Of a DNA stretch of 64,000 bases, positions 1-9,144 are shown in pieces (positions within the stretch are counted from its first letter, which is position 1; every line of letters begins with the position of its first letter). The stretch spans positions 215,273 to 279,272 of the forward strand of contig JAHJTN010000006.1 in assembly GCA_018829465.1 (NCBI GenBank). The letters run 5' to 3'. The position numbers were made by a program, and so were the translations under genes. Under the pieces are notes generated by a model. That model was given only the letters and a program-made list of their open reading frames with translations, was not told the DNA's origin and made no database searches. The DNA comes from Bacteroidota bacterium (GTDB lineage: Bacteria > Bacteroidota > Bacteroidia > Flavobacteriales > Flavobacteriaceae).

Positions 1-177
1 TTTCTTGCTAATCATGGCCGCGAAACTAAAAAATTCTTATTTTTATTTAATCTAACAAAGATAACACCTTTCTTGTATTTTTTGAATATTTGTTAATTGA
101 AAATTAAGAATCTCTTTGAAAAGATGAATGCGGCTGTAGCTTGAAAAATAGATTTAAGTAAGTGACAACTCCGTCTC
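1..177. other. left-edge intergenic region with a minus-strand promoter-like site
   Basis: No complete gene is visible here. On the minus strand positions 63-56 read TATCTTTG, an exact match to the Bacteroidota -7 box TANNTTTG. An ATG lies downstream at 15-13 (reading M-I-S-K-K before the window ends). This suggests a minus-strand gene running off the left edge, but five codons cannot identify it. No clear -33 TTG was found at the usual spacing. Confidence 0.3.
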
Positions 178-507
178 TCAGTCTTTCAACTTATCATTTT
201 GGTGGTGCCGGTCGTGGTCGCGTTGGGTTTTTAATTCGAGTTTTTTGTCGAAGGCAGACTGCAAATCCACGCCGGTTTGGTTGGCCAAACACAAAACCAC
301 AAAAACCACATCAGCCAATTCTTCACCCAAATCTTTGCTCTTGTCCGATTCTTTCTCGCTTTGTTCGCCATATCTGCGGGCAATGATTCTCGCCACTTCG
401 CCTACTTCTTCTGTGAGTTGTGCCATGTTGGTGAGTTCGTTAAAGTACCGAACGCCGTGGTTTTTAATCCAACTATCAACTTGTTTTTGGGCATTTTGAA
501 TATCCAT
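178..507 (-). CDS. MazG-like nucleotide pyrophosphohydrolase
   Basis: This 109-residue protein matches the short all-alpha NTP pyrophosphohydrolase (MazG-like) family. These enzymes hydrolyse nucleoside triphosphates to the monophosphate and pyrophosphate, often to clean up non-canonical nucleotides. The Mg2+-binding pattern is visible as EEVGEVARII (about residues 33-42) followed by GEELADVVF (about 61-69). The length is normal for a single-domain cytosolic member. The C-terminus is very polar and His/Asp-rich (RDHDRHHQND). It starts 12 nt after the stop of the DUF3857 gene upstream on the same strand and is probably co-transcribed with it. The substrate cannot be read from sequence. Confidence 0.85.
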   Translation of the reverse strand: MDIQNAQKQVDSWIKNHGVRYFNELTNMAQLTEEVGEVARIIARRYGEQSEKESDKSKDLGEELADVVFVVLCLANQTGVDLQSAFDKKLELKTQRDHDRHHQNDKLKD

Positions 508-519
508 GAAATTGTGGTT

Positions 520-2544
520 TTATATTTTTTTGATCACGATGGGTTCTTTGTTTTTGAGTACAATTTGCTCGTAATAGTTTTTAATCATCACATATCCTTC
601 CGAGGAAATCAAAGGTGCGTGGATGTTGGAAGTCAGTTTAATCTGAACCTGGTTTCCCCTAGATGTGATGTTGTACTGATAGCTTCCAATGCCTTCCGGA
701 AGTTCAAATGCCACACTTTCGGGTACGGACTCTAGTGTGTAATCTTCGGGGATATTGATGGTAATGAGATATTGTGATTCGGCAGGAAAACTAAAATCTA
801 TCGGATAATCGCGTTTTTCGAGTTTAAAAGGATTTTCTTGTCGGGATGAAAACAACAGCGGACTTACATAGATTTTATCGCCGATGATTTCGCATTGGTC
901 TTCTTTGGAAAACTCAAAATTTTCGATGATGGGTTTAGACAAATCTGTCTCGTTTTGCAAATTGTAGTTGTCCACAACGATATCGGAAGTAAAAACCTTG
1001 TTTTCTAAATAATCGAGATATTGTTCGCGGTTCTGCCTGCTGTGATTTTCGCGAAAGTTGAAAGCATACTGGTCAAAGTGCTGTATCCTTACTTTACCGG
1101 AAGCACTGCCATCGGAACTTAAATTGGCAGACACGTAAACAACCTTTTTAGATGGGGTTTTTGGTGTCAAATTGACCGATTCGGAGGTACCGTCCGGCTT
1201 CACCATATAGCCAATCCAATTGATGGCGCGTTCGGGCAAAATATTGGGAACGGCAAATTTTTCGGTTGCATCGAGCAAGAAGCTGCCCTGGTTTGTAATC
1301 ACGTTAACAACCACATAGTTAAATCCTTGTTGGGTTGGAAAAATGGGAATACCGTGGCTGCGTGTGCTGACCAAAACGGGGTTGGCCTGCAAACCGGCTT
1401 CGCGCAACATGGCGGTGAGTATTAAATTGATTTCACCGGAATTTCCCGAGCCTTTTTCATAAGCTTTTTCCAAACCATCTTCTGTGTATAATCGTTTTTC
1501 CTGATTCCAATTCATTTTTTGCTTCACATGCGAAAAAATAGCCACGGCTTTTTGCAGCGTGTCTTGTATGCCGGCTGTAGCGGAAGCCAAATCGGATTTG
1601 AAGTAGCCCGTTTTGCTCAATTGCTTTCCAAAGTTTTCGTATTCGTTCATGTTTTTGGCCACGTCATTCCAAGTTTGCGACAGCATTTTGTATGGGCTGT
1701 TGAAGAATTTGGTGCCCGTCAGTTCATATCGAACAGCTGTACGGTAGTTGTCTATATTGCTGACAAAAGACTCGTCTCGCATGGCCGGAATGTTTTCTCC
1801 GCTAACGTAGTAGGTGGTTTCGTTTACACTAACTTTCTCCGAAACCATTTTCGTCTGTTGGACGCCGGTTTCTAAACCCGCATCTCCGGAAACCTTGCCT
1901 GTGAGCTGCACCAGACGCAAACTCTTTTTTTCGTTAAACGTCAACGGATACATTCCTTTGACGTGTTGCTTGAATATGTAATATTCGGGTACGACCACTT
2001 CCGATACTACTTTGTCAACCGGGATGTCTTCTTGAAACCGCAATTCGGGTATGTTCCACAAAAAAGGCGAAGATACTTTGTAGCTGATGTCAACAACCGA
2101 ACCTTCTTTTACATTGGGCGGCGTGATGGAAGCTTTGTTATAAAAATCTGAAACTTTTTCCTGAAAAATATTTTCGTCATTTAACTTGGTTTTCTCTTCC
2201 TTACCGCCCACCAAATTATAGGTAAACCCCTTTATAGAGCCTATTTTTTCTTTGTCTTTGTTGTCCACATATAAAAAAACCAATTTGTTGGCTGCGTCCA
2301 AACCGTTCTTGTTGTAGATTTTGATACGTTCAAAAACTTCTGTGACGAGGATAAACCAATCGGTGCTTTTGCTATATACATATTCTGTTTTGTATTCTCT
2401 GTACAAAACCGCAGCAGCAGCTTCGGGGTCTGTTGGATGTTGGGTTTGACTCAGGGTTTGTGCGTCAATTTTACCGAATTTCACGTCCTGGGCTCTTCCT
2501 AAAACGGATACTAACATCAGTAAGATTATGATTGTTTTTTTCAC
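520..2544 (-). CDS. DUF3857/transglutaminase-fold secreted protein, triad lost (paralogue 4 of 4)
   Basis: The 674-residue protein has an N-terminal signal peptide (hydrophobic stretch ending near ...VSVLGRAQ), an N-terminal DUF3857 domain, a central transglutaminase-like domain and a C-terminal beta-rich domain. It should act in the periplasm or on the cell surface. At the position of the catalytic Cys of the transglutaminase fold it reads GSGNSGEINL (Ser), and at the His position GFNYVVV (Tyr). The Asp region LLDATEKF is kept, so transglutaminase or protease activity is unlikely. It is last of four tandem paralogues and is separated from the third by 201 bp that contain a possible small ORF. 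Function is unknown; a structural or binding role is an inference. Confidence 0.8.
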   Translation of the reverse strand: MKKTIIILLMLVSVLGRAQDVKFGKIDAQTLSQTQHPTDPEAAAAVLYREYKTEYVYSKSTDWFILVTEVFERIKIYNKNGLDAANKLVFLYVDNKDKEKIGSIKGFTYNLVGGKEEKTKLNDENIFQEKVSDFYNKASITPPNVKEGSVVDISYKVSSPFLWNIPELRFQEDIPVDKVVSEVVVPEYYIFKQHVKGMYPLTFNEKKSLRLVQLTGKVSGDAGLETGVQQTKMVSEKVSVNETTYYVSGENIPAMRDESFVSNIDNYRTAVRYELTGTKFFNSPYKMLSQTWNDVAKNMNEYENFGKQLSKTGYFKSDLASATAGIQDTLQKAVAIFSHVKQKMNWNQEKRLYTEDGLEKAYEKGSGNSGEINLILTAMLREAGLQANPVLVSTRSHGIPIFPTQQGFNYVVVNVITNQGSFLLDATEKFAVPNILPERAINWIGYMVKPDGTSESVNLTPKTPSKKVVYVSANLSSDGSASGKVRIQHFDQYAFNFRENHSRQNREQYLDYLENKVFTSDIVVDNYNLQNETDLSKPIIENFEFSKEDQCEIIGDKIYVSPLLFSSRQENPFKLEKRDYPIDFSFPAESQYLITINIPEDYTLESVPESVAFELPEGIGSYQYNITSRGNQVQIKLTSNIHAPLISSEGYVMIKNYYEQIVLKNKEPIVIKKI

Positions 2545-2559
2545 ACGAATACATTTAGA

Positions 2560-2682
2560 TTAAATATTAAAATTTACGTCTTTAAGCAAAAATTGACCCA
2601 CCCAAAAAGCCCATGATTTATTCATCTCCTTCTGTGGAGGCGCCTTCTTAGGCTTTAGTAAATCCTTCAATGAGGGTTTCAT
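2560..2682 (-). CDS. candidate small ORF, 40 residues
   Basis: Between the third and fourth DUF3857 genes the minus strand holds an ATG-started frame of 40 codons (MKPSLKDLLKPKKAPP...). It is Lys/Pro-rich at the N-terminus and has a short hydrophobic stretch (AFWVGQFLL) near the C-terminus. Its stop lies 15 nt upstream of the next gene's ATG. No family was recognised. The 201-bp gap is unusually long for this otherwise tightly packed array (other junctions: 4-nt overlap and 5-nt gap), which is the main reason to list it. It may equally be untranslated leader. Confidence 0.3.
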   Translation of the reverse strand: MKPSLKDLLKPKKAPPQKEMNKSWAFWVGQFLLKDVNFNI

Positions 2683-2745
2683 CTTATAGTTCTTTAAAAA
2701 TTTAGTTTTTGGGTACCAATTCGCTAAAACTTGGTTAAAACCGGC

Positions 2746-4755
2746 TTATATTTTCACTAGTACAATTTTTTCTGTTTCTTTCTGTATGATTTGGTTGTAG
2801 TAGGCCTTCAAATTTGGATATTCAGAAGCCGGTATCACACTTTGGTTGATGTCGAAAGTCGCCATAATTTGAAGACTGTTTTGAATTTCCGAAACATTGA
2901 GTCTAAAGCTTCCGAAATTATTAGGCATTGCCATAGACACACCTTCCGGCAAACTTTCTACTTGATAGCCTTCGGGTAATTTAAGGATTACCGTGTATTT
3001 TTCAGTTTGCGGATAGGTGAAATCGACAGGGTATTGGCGAGATTCTAATTTGAAAGGATTTTCGGTTGCCGTTAGAAAAAGAAGCGGCGAAAAATATATT
3101 TTATTGCCAATTTGCTCACATTGGTCTTCTGCTGAAAAAGAAATCGTCTCAATGATGGGTTTGCTTCTATCTGTCATATGATCAACTTTGTAGTCCACAA
3201 TTTCAATTCCGTTGAACTTATTTTCCAGTTTTGTAAGATATTGGGTTTCGTCGGTTTTAAAATATTGCCGGCGGTGATTGAGCGCATGGTGATCGGATTG
3301 GGAAATTCGCATTTTCCCGGACACTGTTCCATCTGCGTTCACCTCTCCCATAATCATATAGGTTTTGTTGGAATTTTTATTGGGCGTCATGTCAATTCTT
3401 CGAACAGAATAGTCATCTCTAACCAGCATACCAAACCAGTTGAGGGTTCTGTCGGGCAATGTGTTTGGTGTTGAAAATTTGTCTGATGCATCCAACAAAA
3501 TATAACCCTGATCTGTCTCTATGGCTGCAATCACATAGTTAAAGCCTTCTCTGGTAGGAAAGAGCCTGATGCCGTGGTCGCGCGTACTGACCAAAACCGG
3601 ATGGGCATTGACGTCTGCTGCCCTGAGCATGGCTGTCAAAATTAAATTTATCTCTGCCACATTGCCCGTTGCTTCTTCATATGCCTCAGAAAGTCCCTGG
3701 CGCGTATAGAGCCCTTGATAGCCGTCCCAATTCATTTTGTTCTGGACAAAATTGAAGATTTTAGCCGCCTTTTCCATAGGATCTGTACTAGCGCCTACCA
3801 AAGCAGGCAAATCATCTTTGAAGTAACTTTTCTTGGAAAGGGCGCCCCCAAAGCTGGCAGATTTATAGATGGTTTCGGCTACTTGTTCCCATGATTTGGT
3901 GTAGTACTTTATGGGTTCACCGGGCATATTGACGGCATTCAGCTCAAATTTTATAGCGGTGCGGTAGTTGTCGATGTTGTTGACATAGCTCTCGTCTATC
4001 AATGCCGGCACTTGCTTTGCGGTCATCTCAAAAACATCTTCTCGATACGTGATATCGGTCGTTTGCGTTCTTGGGGCAGTATTAACATAGCCTGTGCCTT
4101 CAGTTTTATATTTTAGTTGAATTGTTTTTTGTTCGGATGAATTTTTTACGTCAAACGGAAAATAACCCTTACCTTGTTTGTTAAAAATAAAGTATTCCGG
4201 AACCCTGAATTTTGCTTCGACATAATCAAGCGGTATGTCGTGTTGAAATTGAAATTCGTCCACATTGAAAATAAAGGGCGAAACCACGGTATATTCTATA
4301 TCAATTACACTTCCTTTTTTGACCCCCGGCATGGTAATTACGACCTTGTTGAGATAGTCGTTTAGGTTTTCTTCATAGATGCCGTCATTTTTCAACTTAA
4401 TCTCTTCTATTTTATCATTTTCCAAGTTGTAAGTATAGCCTTTTGAACGCATAATCCGCTCTCTATCGCTGCCATCTTTGTATAAATAAATTTCAAAATT
4501 TCCGTGATCCAATCCGGTTTCCGAATAAATTTTGACCCGCATAAAAGTAGTTGAATTAAGGCTCCAACCAATATTGTCTTGATAGTCAAAAAATACGTTC
4601 TTTTTTTTATAAATAATGGCCGCCGCGGCATCCGGTTCGGCGGTGTGCTGATCTTGTAAAAGTAGCGCGCGATCTACCTTGCCGAATTTTACTTCTTGAG
4701 CCTGAACGGCAGTGATGCAAATGCATAGAAACAAGAGAAAAGTGTTATTTTTCAT
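2746..4755 (-). CDS. DUF3857/transglutaminase-fold secreted protein, triad lost (paralogue 3 of 4)
   Basis: This 669-residue paralogue has the same order of parts: signal peptide (MKNNTFLLFLCICITAVQAQ), DUF3857, transglutaminase-like core, C-terminal beta domain. The core is again degenerate: the catalytic Cys position reads ATGNVAEINL (Val) and the His position GFNYVIA (Tyr), while YILLDASDKF retains the Asp. It begins 5 nt after the stop of the preceding paralogue, so the two are surely co-transcribed. Shared blocks such as PVLVSTRDHGI and the late DQCEQIGNKIYFSPLLF show that it comes from the same duplication as its neighbours. Function is unknown. Confidence 0.8.
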   Translation of the reverse strand: MKNNTFLLFLCICITAVQAQEVKFGKVDRALLLQDQHTAEPDAAAAIIYKKKNVFFDYQDNIGWSLNSTTFMRVKIYSETGLDHGNFEIYLYKDGSDRERIMRSKGYTYNLENDKIEEIKLKNDGIYEENLNDYLNKVVITMPGVKKGSVIDIEYTVVSPFIFNVDEFQFQHDIPLDYVEAKFRVPEYFIFNKQGKGYFPFDVKNSSEQKTIQLKYKTEGTGYVNTAPRTQTTDITYREDVFEMTAKQVPALIDESYVNNIDNYRTAIKFELNAVNMPGEPIKYYTKSWEQVAETIYKSASFGGALSKKSYFKDDLPALVGASTDPMEKAAKIFNFVQNKMNWDGYQGLYTRQGLSEAYEEATGNVAEINLILTAMLRAADVNAHPVLVSTRDHGIRLFPTREGFNYVIAAIETDQGYILLDASDKFSTPNTLPDRTLNWFGMLVRDDYSVRRIDMTPNKNSNKTYMIMGEVNADGTVSGKMRISQSDHHALNHRRQYFKTDETQYLTKLENKFNGIEIVDYKVDHMTDRSKPIIETISFSAEDQCEQIGNKIYFSPLLFLTATENPFKLESRQYPVDFTYPQTEKYTVILKLPEGYQVESLPEGVSMAMPNNFGSFRLNVSEIQNSLQIMATFDINQSVIPASEYPNLKAYYNQIIQKETEKIVLVKI

Positions 4756-4760
4756 GGCTG

Positions 4761-6695
4761 TTAGGATTTAATTTTTTCAATAATAATTTTATCGTTTTGT
4801 TTGTTGACGATTTTCTCAAAAAATGCTTTAAAAAGCGAATAATAGGTGGGTGCAACCACAGATCGCTTCGTGGTAAGTTCATATTTTAAAAAAATCTTGT
4901 CGTCTATTTGTTTTATTTCGTAGTCATACGAAGCCAAATCATCTACAAATTTTAAATGCAAAGATTTGGGCAGGTAGGTTACTTTATAATCCTCGGGTAT
5001 GCTGAATTCTGCTTCCAAAATTTCAGATTTGGGAAAGACAAAATCTATGGGATATTCGCGTTTGGTTGCTTTAAATGGGTTTTCGTTCATCTTTAAAAAC
5101 ATGGTGGGCGAAAAGTATATCTTTCCGTCAATGATATCAGCCTGATTCTCTGAAAGGAATTGGTAATTTTCGCGAAAATTTGTTGCGGTTTTATCTTCGT
5201 GATTGTCGGTCAGTTCACTTAGCTCAATATTATAAAAATCTTCTAACGACTTGGCATAGTCGTTCTGATAATCCATCTTTTTGACGGCTAAGTAAAGTAA
5301 CATAAACTGCCTACTCATCTCGTTTTCAATGCTTCCCCTTATGTCACCATTTTCATCTACTTCCGCTTTTAGCAGGCTTCTACTGACGGACAAATCTTCC
5401 GGAAAAAGGTTGATTTCTTTGTAAGTGTTATTTTTTCGCATCAGTTTGCCGTTCCAATTGATGGCGCGCAACGGCAAAACATTTTTAAGACTGTACTTTT
5501 CGGTTGCATCAAAGAGGATGTCTTGTCCATTTAAAAAGATGGAAGCAATGACGTAGTTAAAACCCTGCATGCTGGGGAACACCGGTATGCCATAATCGCG
5601 TGTGCTGGACAATACAGGATTGGCCTCAAAGCCGGCTTCTCTGAACATGGCAGTCAAAATCATATTGATTTCTCCGGAATTGCCTTTGTTGGCATCGTAT
5701 GCATCAGAAAGTCCTTGAAAGGTAGCAAAAGAAGCATTGCCATTCCAAGTCATTTTTTCTTTGACAAATTCAAATATGGCTTCTGCCAATTGAAGCGAAT
5801 CGCTGTAGTTGTTTGCTAATATTTTTTGGAGGTCTTTCGAAAAGTATCTCGATTTTTTAAGCTCATCGCCAAAGTAGTCACTTTTATAGATGGTTCTTGT
5901 GACCTCTTCCCAATTGTATCCTAATTTTTTGGTCGGAAAAGGATAACGCGTTTGCATGAGTTCAAATACCGTGCTGGCGCGATAATTTTCTATGTTGTTG
6001 ATGTATTCTTCTTCTTTAAGTGCCGGTATATCGGTGGCTGTAATTTCGTAGATTTGATTGATGTCTTTGTTGTACACATTGTAGTGAATGTCTTCAAAAC
6101 CTTTGGTATAAGCCTTAAACACTAAGTAATTCGGAATAAAAATATCTGCTTCTGACCTATCTACAGGAATGGGAAATTGATGCACCACATCCCGAAGTGA
6201 TACGGGATAAGGATTGATAATGGTATAGGACAAATCCAGAATGGCACCTTCTTTAAGGTTCGGAAATGTGACCGTTTCTGTTCGGATATAACTGTTGACG
6301 GCTTGGTTAAAAACATTGTCTCTGCCGACCAAATCTGCATAGATGGTATCGTTTTCGAGTGTGAGGGTCGTCCCTGTTAGGGTTTTGACGTAATCGCCAT
6401 TGTTGTTACTTCTCCGCACGAGCGGAATGACGTGATTGCCCCAATCAAATCCTTTTTTGTTGTAAATTTTGTAACGAAAAAAATATTCCGTTTTGATTAT
6501 CAAATTCGTCAGGGTCGAGCCTTCAAAATACGTTTTTTGATATTTATACAATATGGCGGCCTCCGCCTCCGGATCTTTGGGATGCTGTTTTTCAAGCAAT
6601 TGTTCTTTAGTGACAACCCCAAACTGTATTTTCTCGGTTTGGGCGGCCAAGCTAAAGGCCAAACAAAAAGCACCTATGACAAGACTGAATCTCAA
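4761..6695 (-). CDS. DUF3857/transglutaminase-fold secreted protein, triad lost (paralogue 2 of 4)
   Basis: The 644-residue protein has a signal peptide (MRFSLVIGAFCLAFSLAAQ), DUF3857 and a transglutaminase-like domain. The Cys position is NKGNSGEINM (Ser), the His position GFNYVIA (Tyr), and ILFDATEKYS keeps the Asp. Its ATG overlaps the stop of the active-looking paralogue upstream by 4 nt, a typical translationally coupled junction. It is slightly shorter than its two downstream paralogues. What can be said is that it is an exported pseudo-transglutaminase-like protein, expressed together with a potentially active homologue. Confidence 0.8.
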   Translation of the reverse strand: MRFSLVIGAFCLAFSLAAQTEKIQFGVVTKEQLLEKQHPKDPEAEAAILYKYQKTYFEGSTLTNLIIKTEYFFRYKIYNKKGFDWGNHVIPLVRRSNNNGDYVKTLTGTTLTLENDTIYADLVGRDNVFNQAVNSYIRTETVTFPNLKEGAILDLSYTIINPYPVSLRDVVHQFPIPVDRSEADIFIPNYLVFKAYTKGFEDIHYNVYNKDINQIYEITATDIPALKEEEYINNIENYRASTVFELMQTRYPFPTKKLGYNWEEVTRTIYKSDYFGDELKKSRYFSKDLQKILANNYSDSLQLAEAIFEFVKEKMTWNGNASFATFQGLSDAYDANKGNSGEINMILTAMFREAGFEANPVLSSTRDYGIPVFPSMQGFNYVIASIFLNGQDILFDATEKYSLKNVLPLRAINWNGKLMRKNNTYKEINLFPEDLSVSRSLLKAEVDENGDIRGSIENEMSRQFMLLYLAVKKMDYQNDYAKSLEDFYNIELSELTDNHEDKTATNFRENYQFLSENQADIIDGKIYFSPTMFLKMNENPFKATKREYPIDFVFPKSEILEAEFSIPEDYKVTYLPKSLHLKFVDDLASYDYEIKQIDDKIFLKYELTTKRSVVAPTYYSLFKAFFEKIVNKQNDKIIIEKIKS

Positions 6696-8617
6696 CTGCG
6701 TTTCTTTTTCAAAACAATTTTGGCAGCGTCGTATCGGCTCACATCTTTCATAAAATTGCGATACGCCTCGTAATCTTCCTTGGGAAATACACCTTCTTTT
6801 CGGAGGATTTCCCGTCGATACGTTAGGGTGCCATCTGGGTTTTGGGTTAATTCAAATTCGTATTTGCCAAACGGATTGATGAGCGATACCCCTTCGGGCA
6901 AACTGCCAATTTCATAACCTTCGGGCAGGTGGATGCGAAAAACATCTTCATCGTGGTAACCTCTTCGAAGTTTTAGTGGCATGGTTCTGTCTCTATATCG
7001 GTTGGGTATAGAAGTGATTTGATTAAATCCGTTGGGACAAAAAATGAGTTCGCCGTTTACGTTTGTGGCATAACTGTCGCAACCCACATCTACTTTTTCG
7101 GTAAAAACGACCGACTCTTTGTTGTTTTCAAGCGCTATCGAATTGATTTGCAATCCGTTCAAGTAATTCCAAAATTCTTTATAATGCGATTCTTTTTCGA
7201 GCTCGGTGCGCTGTGTGAGCGTAAATCTGTCGTTGTATTGCGTGCCACGCGTTTGAATTTCAACAAGACCTGTCATGCTGCCATCCGGATTGAGTCTGTA
7301 TTCGGCTTCCGTTTTTTGGTAATTATCTTTCGGGTCGTAACGCACGGTTTTTACAATTTCACCGCCTTCGGGTTTCACGAGCAGCACTTTTCTGTCATCT
7401 GTAAAATCGCCTACAAATCCGAAAGGATGCACTTGGCTGGTGCAATCTATCCAAACCATTTTATCGTCTTCGTCCGGAATGGCTAAAATTACATGATTCC
7501 CTTGCATGGCAACAAAATCTTCGTCTATATCTTTTTTGCTGTTCGCTCCGGCATAAACCACCGAATAGTACGAGGCCACACCTGCGGCATCCATTAAGGA
7601 TTTGGTATAATTGGTCAGTGCCTTGCAATCGCCGTATCCCAACCGATCTACTTCGGAAGCTTTCATGGGTTTCCAACCACCCACGCCAATTTGTACACTT
7701 ACATAGCGGGTGTTTTCCTGTACGTATTCGTAAACCAATTTGGCGGCTTCCATTTTAGATTTTCCGGCAACCAAGGTTTTTATTTTTACTTTGGAAGCTT
7801 CCGGCAAGTCGTTTGATGCCATCAACAAATCATCATACATCCACTTGCCAAAGTCTTCCCAGGTATCGCCTTGTCCATCCACGCCTTTCAGGTGAAACTT
7901 ATTGAGTGCCACACGCACCATAGGTGCCATCTCGGTAAAAGTAGGTGCAAAACCTTCCGGTTTTACGGCAGCTATGTTTTCGGCTTCAAATTGAACCGAC
8001 TGCGGTGTACTCAAATCTTTAATAGGGTTGTTTTCAAGGTTTGATTTTTTAATTCTGTGGGGCAGCGGTTGTTCAAAATTGATGCTGTACGAACTCTTTT
8101 GTGTGCTCACATACATCCCGCCCAAAGGATACCAAGCCTCAATAAAAGCAGTGGTGGAAGTTCTGTATTCGCTGTCAAAAACTAAGGTATAGGGATAGGC
8201 CGTTGGTGTGTAGGACAAAAACAAAATTCGGTCGTCGTTATAAATACTGACACCATCGCCATAACTTTGATCTCTGAATTCTTTACGCTTTATTTTCTTC
8301 ACGAACTGACCGTTCTTATCGTAAATAGATGCTTCCAAAAATTCTATGTCCACATACGGATCATAGCCAATATAAGCCTCTTGGTAGCGGTCGCCTTGGT
8401 CATTCAGAATGGTCACGATGCGTTTAGATTTTACCGTCATGTCTTTGTAAGAATGCATGGTGATGTTCGTTTCGCTCAAGCGAACCACCGCATTTGCGTT
8501 CACAATAAGTGCCTCGGGGATGTTTTGACGGGTGTAGGAAATCGATTTCTGCGCACTCGCATTTGTGGCTACCAATAAGAGTAGCAAAGCCGATAGTGTG
8601 TTTTTTAAAGGGGTCAT
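6692..8617 (-). CDS. DUF3857/transglutaminase-fold secreted protein, triad intact (paralogue 1 of 4)
   Basis: This 641-residue first gene of the array has a signal peptide ending ...VATNASAQ, an N-terminal DUF3857 domain and a transglutaminase-like domain with the full triad. Cys331 lies in GYGDCKALTNY, His375 in QGNHVILA and Asp391 in VWIDCTS. Domains of this fold act as amidases, proteases or transglutaminases on extracytoplasmic substrates. The substrate here is unknown. It is the only one of the four tandem paralogues that keeps the triad, so it may be the catalytic member of a set whose others bind or scaffold (inference). Downstream genes follow with an overlap and then short gaps. Confidence 0.85.
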   Translation of the reverse strand: MTPLKNTLSALLLLLVATNASAQKSISYTRQNIPEALIVNANAVVRLSETNITMHSYKDMTVKSKRIVTILNDQGDRYQEAYIGYDPYVDIEFLEASIYDKNGQFVKKIKRKEFRDQSYGDGVSIYNDDRILFLSYTPTAYPYTLVFDSEYRTSTTAFIEAWYPLGGMYVSTQKSSYSINFEQPLPHRIKKSNLENNPIKDLSTPQSVQFEAENIAAVKPEGFAPTFTEMAPMVRVALNKFHLKGVDGQGDTWEDFGKWMYDDLLMASNDLPEASKVKIKTLVAGKSKMEAAKLVYEYVQENTRYVSVQIGVGGWKPMKASEVDRLGYGDCKALTNYTKSLMDAAGVASYYSVVYAGANSKKDIDEDFVAMQGNHVILAIPDEDDKMVWIDCTSQVHPFGFVGDFTDDRKVLLVKPEGGEIVKTVRYDPKDNYQKTEAEYRLNPDGSMTGLVEIQTRGTQYNDRFTLTQRTELEKESHYKEFWNYLNGLQINSIALENNKESVVFTEKVDVGCDSYATNVNGELIFCPNGFNQITSIPNRYRDRTMPLKLRRGYHDEDVFRIHLPEGYEIGSLPEGVSLINPFGKYEFELTQNPDGTLTYRREILRKEGVFPKEDYEAYRNFMKDVSRYDAAKIVLKKKRS

Positions 8618-8689
8618 TGGAAAAGAAATTCAAAGATGAATGGGTATCAAAATTAAGGAACTTCAATGAAATTTAGAAAACTTTAACAA

Positions 8690-9142
8690 TTATTCCTTGT
8701 TTTTTGAATCCAAAAGGATGGTGACGGGGCCGTCATTTAACAATTCCACTTTCATATCAGCCCCGAAAATTCCGCTTTGTATGTTTTTGCCCAGCTCATT
8801 TGCGAGGTTTATTTTAAATTTTTCATAGAGCGGTATGGCCACACCGGGCTTTGCTGCACGAATATAGGAAGGCCTGTTGCCCTTTTTGGTTGCGGCGTGG
8901 AGTGTAAATTGACTGATCAATAAAATGGCGCCGTCAACGTCCAACAAGGACAGATTCATCACTTGTTGTTCATCGTTAAAAATACGCATTTGCACGATTT
9001 TTCTGACCAACCACTGAATGTCTTCTTCGCCATCGGCATCTTCGATACCCAACAACACGAGAAGGCCTTTCTGAATTTCGCCGGTCACTTCGTCATTTAC
9101 GGTCACTTTTGCTTTTGTGACCCTCTGAATTACGGCCCGCAT
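8690..9142 (-). CDS. dtd: D-aminoacyl-tRNA deacylase
   Basis: DTD removes D-amino acids (and mischarged Gly) from tRNA in the cytosol, acting as chiral proofreading after aminoacylation. The 150-residue length is standard. The family motifs are present: SQFTL near residues 77-81, and the cross-subunit Gly-cisPro motif within NDGPVTILL near the C-terminus. The N-terminus MRAVIQRVTKAKV is typical. It follows rsgA by 2 nt on the same strand and the two are likely co-transcribed, a common arrangement in this phylum. Confidence 0.95.
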   Translation of the reverse strand: MRAVIQRVTKAKVTVNDEVTGEIQKGLLVLLGIEDADGEEDIQWLVRKIVQMRIFNDEQQVMNLSLLDVDGAILLISQFTLHAATKKGNRPSYIRAAKPGVAIPLYEKFKINLANELGKNIQSGIFGADMKVELLNDGPVTILLDSKNKE

Positions 9143-9144
9143 AT

